DNA of 64,000 nucleotides from contig OY782679.1 in the NCBI GenBank assembly GCA_963678055.1, positions 744,001 to 808,000 of the forward strand. The letters are read 5' to 3'. The stretch is from CAXXOK01 sp963678055. Lineage in GTDB: Bacteria > Bacillota > Clostridia > Christensenellales > Aristaeellaceae. A model generated the notes under the pieces. The model saw nothing but the letters and a program-made list of their open reading frames with translations, made no database searches and had not been told where the DNA came from. Made by a program: the position numbers and the translations under genes. Positions 36,657 through 44,422 of the stretch are shown here, piece by piece; the first letter of the stretch is position 1, and the number at the start of each line of letters is the position of its first letter.

Positions 36657-39245
36657 ATGTACTTGAAATGCAGACATCTCATGATTGCGCTGGATGATCG
36701 CTATGGTTCAGGCTTTCACTGGAATGCTTGTTTGAGTATCGCTGAGCAAGCTTCGATTGCGGTTATAACTAGGGCAAAGGTCACGGATTACATCTGGAAC
36801 GATATGGAAACCGCTAGATGGATGGATGTCCCTGCCGATAAATGGGAAACAAAGGAAGATTGGTGCCAGACCCTGACCGCTCTTGCGGGCCGTGTGTATG
36901 CTGCTGATACTATGCAACAACAAATACAGCTAGATATTATCATTCCTCCCCACCGCAATATGCATTCACTTATCAGTGCTATTGCATTGGGTGCGGACAT
37001 GGCGGAAAGCGCCGTGAACTGTATACGATTTTCCATCCATCTCGTTTGGCTTGCCGCGCAAAAGAGCCAGCAAGCCGCAGATGAAATAGCCATGTGGAAT
37101 GAGCTTGCCAGTGATATTATTGAACATGAAAAACGGACAAGCGCCCAGCAAGATATTGCTGATGAAATCAGGTGTAGATGCAACAATGCCTTGCAAGCGC
37201 TGCAGAATGAAACCAATAATCCGTCATCCATGCAAATTGATGCAATTCATGAAAAGACAGCCGTGGAGATTTGGTCTGCACAAAAACAATATGATGCTAA
37301 AAACGCATTGCGCCCGCAGTGGAATCGCTTAAGTCTGTTGCTGACCGGAAGCAATACGGTGACGCGAACAGATATAACTCCGCAAATTATATTAGCGACT
37401 ATTGATCCCGACAAGGCTTTTGATTGTCTTGTTTTTGCGGTAAGAGAACCTGCCTTTGTGATTGACGATCTGCTGAAAATCCGGGAGCATGTGTGTGCAC
37501 GGCATATTTTAAACTGGCGAGAGATGAGCGCCGGCGAAAAAAACGTGGAATATCTCAGCCTTGCAAAGAGTGCCTATATCAAGGATGACGCTAGCGATAT
37601 CTATCCAGACGCAGCGGACCTGCTTCTGTGCGACACGCTTTTAGAAGCGCATGACGGAAACGGTCTTATTCGTGATTTCTTTGCTGAGAATCCTCTGTTC
37701 AACGGACCGCAACAATTTGAATTGCTACAAAGAGATCCTGATGAAGTACTTTCTCAGAAGTTTTGGGTTCAATGGGGCAATCAATGGATCGAAGAATTAG
37801 AAAACCGCATTGTATGTGAGTCGGAGTTAAGGGCTTTGGAGATGCTTTTTGCGGAAAAAGGAGCATGGATATCGTGGCTGGAAGCAGAAATCGCAGATTT
37901 CCCGCTTCCCTTTACAGAGCGCGTTGATTTTTATTTTAGCGAGGGGGTCAGCTTTTTTCATCGCTTAGAAGAAGCGAAAGCCCTTCTTGAGCGCGGCTTT
38001 TCATCATTTGCCAGGGCGTATCAATATGGGAAGTTGAAAACCATGCGCGCCCGCACACCTGAGCTTCAGAAAGTAATCCATATGCTGATTCAAGCACAAG
38101 ATATTGTCTTATGCGACAGTTTGTTGAGCAAGCAACAGTATGAATGTATTGCTCAGCTTGCGCCAGATTCGACAGATGCTCTTGCCAGAAGTCTGATAAC
38201 ATATAATAGCGATACCGTTCGCGCACGGGAGAGCCGTCCTCGTAGCCTTGATATTGATGCATATCAGCAATGGATCGACACCATGATGCATGGTGCCAGG
38301 GCGCTTTGCGCACACGTGGACGAAACCAGTTTTTTTTGTGAAATCCGAAGCAACACGAATGAACTGCTTCAGGAAATCAACCAAAGCATCCCCATCCAAT
38401 ATGCGCCGAAAACAATGCTGAATCAATCGGTATCTACTGAGTATATTCTGGATTGTCGTTTAGCTAGTCCGGCAAACGAAGATATGCGGATTTGTTATAC
38501 TCCGCAGGCACTACTTATGAGTATAACCAGCTATCATATGCGATTGAAGGATTACAAAGCAAAAGAAGTATTTACGAAAAGTGTTAAGGTCGTTGAAAAC
38601 AATGAGCGTACAGGGGATGCATCCAAACAAACCACCGCTCAAAAAGCCCTTCCCAGCGGCCAAAAAACCATTAGGGTTTCTAAAAAAAATGATATGCACG
38701 TGTTGTATTGGGATTGGCACACAGAGAATCAATATGACAAGGCAACTGTGACTATAACACAGAGTAATGGCACAATGTTTAGTAACACAATCACGAAAGG
38801 GGTTTTTGATAATAATCAAGGTCTTCTTATCAATCCCCTGCCGCTGGGTACAAAGCTCCATGTACACATTGCGACTATGTCCAATGAGAAAGAAACGATT
38901 CATATTGAACAACTATGTAAGCTACCTCCAGTAATGGCAGCTGTAACCTTTATACCGCACCTTACTAAACGAAAACTGATCAGGCTGCGGCGTAACCGTG
39001 ATCTGGGAATACAGCAGATAGAGGTTTCCATTACAGGAACGGACATTACCCAGTATCATTTAGATCATCTTCGGATTGTTAAGCATACGCCTTTGGTGGA
39101 TATTTATTATAAACCGGAATTTATACCAGATAGCAAGGGAAATTGGAGTACAATCCTGCTGTTAGGTCCGTACGACTCCGTTTCTCAGCTTGAGTTGGTA
39201 GTGTCTGAAAAATGTGATGATGATATCCAATTGATCCACCAGTAA
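36657..39245 (+). CDS. Unrecognised 862-residue protein of the tubulin-like/GTPase operon
   Basis: I do not recognise this protein. It has no signal peptide or transmembrane helix, so it should be cytoplasmic. The first 650 residues are mostly helical with many Trp, Cys and charged residues. The last 170 residues look like one or two beta-sandwich modules (HVLYWDWHTENQYDKATVTI resembles a fibronectin-III strand pattern, then IRLRRNRDLGIQQIEVSI). The start at 36657 has GGAGG 7 nt upstream; an open frame begins earlier without one. Its place between the tubulin-like protein and the GTPase suggests an adaptor. Confidence 0.75.
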   Translation: MYLKCRHLMIALDDRYGSGFHWNACLSIAEQASIAVITRAKVTDYIWNDMETARWMDVPADKWETKEDWCQTLTALAGRVYAADTMQQQIQLDIIIPPHRNMHSLISAIALGADMAESAVNCIRFSIHLVWLAAQKSQQAADEIAMWNELASDIIEHEKRTSAQQDIADEIRCRCNNALQALQNETNNPSSMQIDAIHEKTAVEIWSAQKQYDAKNALRPQWNRLSLLLTGSNTVTRTDITPQIILATIDPDKAFDCLVFAVREPAFVIDDLLKIREHVCARHILNWREMSAGEKNVEYLSLAKSAYIKDDASDIYPDAADLLLCDTLLEAHDGNGLIRDFFAENPLFNGPQQFELLQRDPDEVLSQKFWVQWGNQWIEELENRIVCESELRALEMLFAEKGAWISWLEAEIADFPLPFTERVDFYFSEGVSFFHRLEEAKALLERGFSSFARAYQYGKLKTMRARTPELQKVIHMLIQAQDIVLCDSLLSKQQYECIAQLAPDSTDALARSLITYNSDTVRARESRPRSLDIDAYQQWIDTMMHGARALCAHVDETSFFCEIRSNTNELLQEINQSIPIQYAPKTMLNQSVSTEYILDCRLASPANEDMRICYTPQALLMSITSYHMRLKDYKAKEVFTKSVKVVENNERTGDASKQTTAQKALPSGQKTIRVSKKNDMHVLYWDWHTENQYDKATVTITQSNGTMFSNTITKGVFDNNQGLLINPLPLGTKLHVHIATMSNEKETIHIEQLCKLPPVMAAVTFIPHLTKRKLIRLRRNRDLGIQQIEVSITGTDITQYHLDHLRIVKHTPLVDIYYKPEFIPDSKGNWSTILLLGPYDSVSQLELVVSEKCDDDIQLIHQ

Positions 39246-39294
39246 TTTCACGAAAAAAAGTTACTATTAAGATAATATCATGAAGGGATGCACC

Positions 39295-40773
39295 ATGAAA
39301 AGACGTACTAAATCGAACCCGCCTAAGCTCCGCACATTTCGTTGCATGTTCTGTGAAAATGAGTTTACAGCAGATGAAATCTGCTTCTGTTTGAATGATC
39401 CAAATAGCAATACGGATAGCAAATTCGAAGAATTTACTCAAAAGTTTAAAAGTTATGGCTCACCGACGTTAAATCGTCGTTTCTTTGAAAAAGGAAGCTG
39501 GCTTAAACAAGGGCAAATATGGGAAATGGAGGGTGAAATACCATTATTACCGTTGCAGGTGTATGTGGAAATTCCAGAAGAACAGGGAATCAACACTAAT
39601 GATCCATCCAATCACAGCATTGGCTCCGTTACACCTGTCAAAGACAATGATGTAGCAAGCAATACAGATACAATGGGATATACACATATAGTGCCTTTAA
39701 TTGAACGTGCATGTCCTCATTGCCATTGTTTGATTCCCCAAGGATTTGCCACTTACCGCAAGCTGCAAATCGGGATGCTCGGTGGCCGGCGATGCGGTAA
39801 AACGACCTATATTGTTATGGCTTGTATGAATCTAAATAAGAGATTGGACAATGTTGACGGATTGCAATTGGCTAACGTAGAGGTTTTGCCCGAAAGTAGG
39901 GCATATTTGGAAAGATTATATGATGATTGCAAAGATCAAACGAGCGCAACCGAAATAGATCCAACGATACTAGAAAAGCCCGTTTTCCCGATCATTCTTC
40001 GCTTCAATCCAACCGATACGCGGTATAAACCGTTCTTCATCAGCTTTCAGGATATACCCGGAGAATTAATGCAGGCAAATCCGGGATCCGAACAAAAATT
40101 GCGAGCCAGCCCGATTATGAAAAGCGATGCTATTTTTGCTTTGGTTGATGCCAACATGATCCAGTTATCTGAGCCGCACGAGAAGGAGCTTCGAAAGGCT
40201 GTTGGAGATGAAAATAAAAAGCACCTTGACTTCTGCAGTGATCAGTTCAGTGATGTTTATGGACATTTGAAGGATTTTTTACTGGATCGATTACCGCAGC
40301 TGAAATCCTTACAAATTGTCATCACAAAACTGGATGAATATTTGCCACTCCAGCAAAACAACCTAAATGCTAAGCGCATGAGGATACTTGATGATTGTAC
40401 ACGTGAGCATGTTAGCGCTATCAATGAAGACTGTTTGGATGTGATTAGTAGCCAGCTGAGAGTTTACTTTGACGGTAAAACCCCACCCTCCAATCCCAGG
40501 CCTAACATTACTGCAATGGAAGATTTTCTGCGAAAAAGCTTTACTTCTTCGGAACTGATCTACACTGCCTGCTCCGCGGTTTCCTCACGCTCACAGAAAG
40601 GCACAATCGAGCCCTATCTAGACACGCTCAACATTCTGGATCCCATTTTCCGTTTCTTTTACTGGGAAGGGCTGTTGCCCCACAATGAATCGAACGATAT
40701 CCCATGTGATCAGCCCCTGAAAGTTCGACCTAGTGAAACTTTTATGTCCCGTTTGCTCAAACTGTTTCGATAA
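39295..40773 (+). CDS. Zinc-ribbon GTPase (DO-GTPase-like)
   Basis: 492 residues. Two Cys pairs, CMFCEN near residue 15 and CPHCHC near residue 143, form a split zinc ribbon in front of a TRAFAC-like GTPase: G1 GGRRCGKT, G3-like FQDIPGE and G4 TKLD in QIVITKLDEY. Walker A has Cys-Gly-Lys-Thr. It resembles the double-GTPase (DO-GTPase) family described in NTP-dependent conflict systems, although I can make out only one complete GTPase domain. The start at 39295 has AAGGG 7 nt upstream. The next gene is a GAP1-like partner, a pairing typical of that family. Confidence 0.75.
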   Translation: MKRRTKSNPPKLRTFRCMFCENEFTADEICFCLNDPNSNTDSKFEEFTQKFKSYGSPTLNRRFFEKGSWLKQGQIWEMEGEIPLLPLQVYVEIPEEQGINTNDPSNHSIGSVTPVKDNDVASNTDTMGYTHIVPLIERACPHCHCLIPQGFATYRKLQIGMLGGRRCGKTTYIVMACMNLNKRLDNVDGLQLANVEVLPESRAYLERLYDDCKDQTSATEIDPTILEKPVFPIILRFNPTDTRYKPFFISFQDIPGELMQANPGSEQKLRASPIMKSDAIFALVDANMIQLSEPHEKELRKAVGDENKKHLDFCSDQFSDVYGHLKDFLLDRLPQLKSLQIVITKLDEYLPLQQNNLNAKRMRILDDCTREHVSAINEDCLDVISSQLRVYFDGKTPPSNPRPNITAMEDFLRKSFTSSELIYTACSAVSSRSQKGTIEPYLDTLNILDPIFRFFYWEGLLPHNESNDIPCDQPLKVRPSETFMSRLLKLFR

Positions 40774-40808
40774 TTACTCTGTCGTTTATCGCTCATAGGA
40801 AGGTAGCC

Positions 40809-43793
40809 ATGCTTTTTCATCAATTAGTCACTGGGAAAAGCCCTGTAAAAGGATATGGTTTTTTTGCTGAAACCAGTGGTTTCCCATGCAATCGAGAAGT
40901 CTTATTGAAAGCGCGTGTTAACCATATGGCTATCGGCGCGGTGATTCTAGAGCTACAAAGCATTGATTGGGATCATTATGCAATGATTTGTACTCGGAAC
41001 GTAGGCAATATGGGGACTCCCTATTGCTTCACACATGCGCTTGTCGGTACTTACGAGCTGATGCCAGGGGTTGTGTTGAGGCTTCTGCAAAGCGATACTT
41101 TTTTGGATAATGAACAATTTGTAGCCTTGGAAAGTGTACAGAATCCACCCTCCTATGGCCTTGCGCCCATAGAGCTACAACCACCCGATGACGCCATGCC
41201 TGTTGTTGCTCCGGCGGTTGATTCCCACCTGCTTGGTGCTTTCCTTGCCGCATATTGGCAGCGCTGTTTCAGCCGACAGTATAAAAGCAGCAAACAACCC
41301 ATCGCATTGGTTATCGATGGCAACGAGATAGCATGGTTTACCACACACGTGATCCATCGTTTGCCTGTAAATGTGCAGCACATCCTAAGCGTGACATTTG
41401 CTGCTGACTGGTCATCGCGTGCCTGCTTTCCGTCAACCGTCTGCTGTGTTATTGTCGGGTTTGATAATCGGCCGGACACGTATTTCGATTTCATTCACAG
41501 GCAGATGAAACATTCGTTGGAACCAGTGGATTTGCGGTTGGGTGAGATGCTTGCCCATGGGGAATTGCCTAAATACTATGAGCATTTCCAAAACATTCTG
41601 CAATCTCATCGGCTGCTTGCTAATTACGCAATTGCCAAAGCGCTTACAAACGCCGAGATGCTGCTTGAGAATTGTCAATCCACGCAGGAATCATATAAAA
41701 ACTTATATGAAGCATTCCATGATTTGGATGTATACATACAAAAGTTCTATACGGATATAGATGCCGTCACCCGCCGTCGGCTGCTGTTGCCATTGGAATC
41801 GGATCTGGCGCTCCTCTATCGTAAGCAATGTAGTAATATGCAGCTCTCTCAAAAAGAATTTATGGATCTGGCGTTGCAATGGTTCAGCTTAAAACAACAG
41901 CTGGGTGATGATAATGATATTTTGCAAACACGAAATTCCTTTGCAAGCTGCATGATATTTATCTTTCAATCCGATCCTTCACAGCGTGCGCACTTCGCGG
42001 CACTGGTGCAGCGGGAAGATATTATTTTAAAGGATTTCGTCCTCTTTTGTACTACATTGCAACAAACGCTTGATGCTTGTGCTCGCGATGTTTTCCTCGA
42101 GGATTGGCAGAAGGCACTAACGAGACTTCTGCTAAAGCTCTCCTTGCCGCAGAGCCAAGAAATTCAACAAATACTTATTAGTCACATTGCTGCGTTTTGC
42201 AATCATTATAGCCTTGCACGATTGATCAATCTACTGATGGAATTTTGTTCTGATGGTTTGAGGAGGGGCGCGATTCTTGCCAGGCGATTGGAAGCACTAC
42301 CCGAGGAAGAATGGAATTTGGAGCCACTTCAATGCTGTGACGTCGCGGAAGATGAGCGCAAATTAATGCTAGACTGTATATATCCGGTCATCTGTAAGCA
42401 TATGCTGCAATTCCATACCATCAACGACTGTATACAAGCGATCCGGCTTTTTCAGGAATGCGCTCGCTACGATGCTGAAGGTTTTCAGGCCGTCCTGCAT
42501 TGTCTGAATTATTGCTCAATAGAAAACAAACCGCAAATTGACGAAATTTTCGAATATTTGGCAAATTGCGAGCGAGCTCACATCAACACACAAAACGCCG
42601 TTATGGGCTACATGGAAACCCTTCCGCAAAACATGGCCAATATCTCGCGTCAATTTGGCCGTATGATGCCGCTTTATAAAACTGAGATAGCTTTGTTAAC
42701 AGGGGAATCCCCATACCCGAATTGGTTTCAGCAGCGCAATCAAAAAGCAATGCAGAGTATTCTTGGTGTGTTAGCAGCGGCAAGCGACCTGCTAGCGCTG
42801 GCACAGCTTAAAACCACCTGGTCCACGCAGTGGCGGCCCTGCTATGTGCCGGAATCAAGCTGGAATACTCTTCCGGAGTGCGGGAAATCTATCGCCGACA
42901 CCCTTGCACAGGCGGTACACACAGCGTTCTATAGCTGCGCGAAGCCAAGCAATGTCAACGACCTAGAGAAGTTGTTCGACGCAAGCAGAAAAAAAGAGGA
43001 TTGGTATCAGCAGTGGTTACTCAAGGAACTGTTTGATTATATTGATTGTCAATTCCAGACCTTATGGAACGCGAATTCCGAAACTGAAATACTTATTCGG
43101 CTAAAACTGGAAGTCGAAACTCTGTTTCCTGAGCGGACCATGACGAACGCTTCGAATAGCGATGGATGGTTTGCTTATTTGCACGCCAAACGTGTTCAGG
43201 AGTGGCTTGCTCAGTATAACCAATTTGCAGATAAAGATATCGTTGAACAAGACGCGTTTGTTTTTCAGCATGGGGCCACATTGCTGAACCCCCTATGCGC
43301 GGAGCATAAATATCATGATATATCAAATGTGCTGCTGCAGCCATTCTACCAGTATAAACACAAATTATCTTCCGCGGGAAGGCTTTTGGAGGCTTTTTAC
43401 TTCGCGTATTGTGGCGCGTACAATAATGGGAAAGAATCGTTTTGGCCGAGTGTTTTAAGTGTGTTCTCTCCATCGTTCAATGCAGCAAAATGGAACGCAG
43501 TCAATCCATGGAGTACGGAAGGCGTGCACCCATTGAATGTTATCCTGTACGTATGGTATTGGTTTGATACAATGAACGGACTAAACGATATACTTAAGTA
43601 TGACTACCAACAATATCTGGAAACCCATTTGAAGTGTTTCTCTGATAATGTACGGGACGGCAAGAAGCGCCATAAGTTTATTCGGGTTTTACCCAAAAGT
43701 AACAAGGAAGCGATTTCTTACCTGGGTCAACAATTTACGCAAGGTGCCATCGGATGGATGACTCAAAAAAAACATATAGGAGGCTTATTATGA
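40809..43793 (+). CDS. GAP1-like (GTPase-associated protein 1) protein
   Basis: 994 residues, cytoplasmic. The N-terminus HQLVTGKSPVKGYGFFAETS and the following VGNMGTPYCFTHALVG resemble the GAP1-N2 domain (Gln-Leu ... Gly-Tyr ... Gly ... Gly-x-x-Tyr ... His-Ala-Leu), and a long helical remainder fits the GAP1-M/C part. GAP1 proteins were defined by linkage to DO-GTPases in bacterial conflict systems; a GTPase-activating role is inferred for the family and not shown here. AGGAAGG lies 5 nt before the ATG. Its stop overlaps the start of the next gene. Confidence 0.55.
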   Translation: MLFHQLVTGKSPVKGYGFFAETSGFPCNREVLLKARVNHMAIGAVILELQSIDWDHYAMICTRNVGNMGTPYCFTHALVGTYELMPGVVLRLLQSDTFLDNEQFVALESVQNPPSYGLAPIELQPPDDAMPVVAPAVDSHLLGAFLAAYWQRCFSRQYKSSKQPIALVIDGNEIAWFTTHVIHRLPVNVQHILSVTFAADWSSRACFPSTVCCVIVGFDNRPDTYFDFIHRQMKHSLEPVDLRLGEMLAHGELPKYYEHFQNILQSHRLLANYAIAKALTNAEMLLENCQSTQESYKNLYEAFHDLDVYIQKFYTDIDAVTRRRLLLPLESDLALLYRKQCSNMQLSQKEFMDLALQWFSLKQQLGDDNDILQTRNSFASCMIFIFQSDPSQRAHFAALVQREDIILKDFVLFCTTLQQTLDACARDVFLEDWQKALTRLLLKLSLPQSQEIQQILISHIAAFCNHYSLARLINLLMEFCSDGLRRGAILARRLEALPEEEWNLEPLQCCDVAEDERKLMLDCIYPVICKHMLQFHTINDCIQAIRLFQECARYDAEGFQAVLHCLNYCSIENKPQIDEIFEYLANCERAHINTQNAVMGYMETLPQNMANISRQFGRMMPLYKTEIALLTGESPYPNWFQQRNQKAMQSILGVLAAASDLLALAQLKTTWSTQWRPCYVPESSWNTLPECGKSIADTLAQAVHTAFYSCAKPSNVNDLEKLFDASRKKEDWYQQWLLKELFDYIDCQFQTLWNANSETEILIRLKLEVETLFPERTMTNASNSDGWFAYLHAKRVQEWLAQYNQFADKDIVEQDAFVFQHGATLLNPLCAEHKYHDISNVLLQPFYQYKHKLSSAGRLLEAFYFAYCGAYNNGKESFWPSVLSVFSPSFNAAKWNAVNPWSTEGVHPLNVILYVWYWFDTMNGLNDILKYDYQQYLETHLKCFSDNVRDGKKRHKFIRVLPKSNKEAISYLGQQFTQGAIGWMTQKKHIGGLL

Positions 43794-44380
43794 AAATTCA
43801 TCCAAACTTCGCCCAGCTAGCATGCGCTGTTCTGATGCTCGTGCTGTACTGCCTGCTTCCGGTCGTGTCGTTTGTTGTCGTTGTACCACTTCTCCATATC
43901 AATGGTATTGTTTTTGCAACCATGCTTAACGCCATTATGTTTTTGCCGATCATCCTGTCTATACTATTGATATTCTTTTCATTGTTCAATCAGAGGAAAC
44001 TATCTCTTATTGTGTCGATTCTTTCCATCATCGGGATCATAGTGATTGGTATATTGATTAAAGCAATCATTGTCAATGGCAATCTGAAATGGCTGAAAGG
44101 AAGCACAACATTATTAATGAATGCGCTAAATAATGCGGACAGCGCATCCGGCATAATGGACATCAGCCAAAGCATTGATTGGATTGCTTCCAACTTCCTT
44201 GTGCTTGGCCTGGGATATTATGCTTATGTTTTGTTGACTGTGGTTTTTGCGATACTCGTTGCGGTCACATCCGAAAACACAGACACACCACCCGTAAATT
44301 TAAAGCAAAACATGGTGCAACCTGCCAACAGCGAGCCTGTGATTAAAAAAGATAACAATGCAAGCACCGGGGCATTTTAA
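43790..44380 (+). CDS. Small multi-pass membrane protein
   Basis: 196 residues with four predicted transmembrane helices: AVLMLVLYCLLPVVSFVVVV, a second in MLNAIMFLPIILSILLIFF, a third in LSIIGIIVIGILIKAI, and a fourth in YYAYVLLTVVFAILVAV, with a short polar tail. It starts at an ATG overlapping the stop of the GAP1-like gene and has AGGAGG 7 nt upstream. I do not recognise the family. It may hold the GTPase/GAP1 pair at the membrane or form a pore. Confidence 0.75.
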   Translation: MKIHPNFAQLACAVLMLVLYCLLPVVSFVVVVPLLHINGIVFATMLNAIMFLPIILSILLIFFSLFNQRKLSLIVSILSIIGIIVIGILIKAIIVNGNLKWLKGSTTLLMNALNNADSASGIMDISQSIDWIASNFLVLGLGYYAYVLLTVVFAILVAVTSENTDTPPVNLKQNMVQPANSEPVIKKDNNASTGAF

Positions 44381-44422
44381 CGCATATCTTATTATTTCAT
44401 AAGAGGGGTGGAGAAGGGTTAA

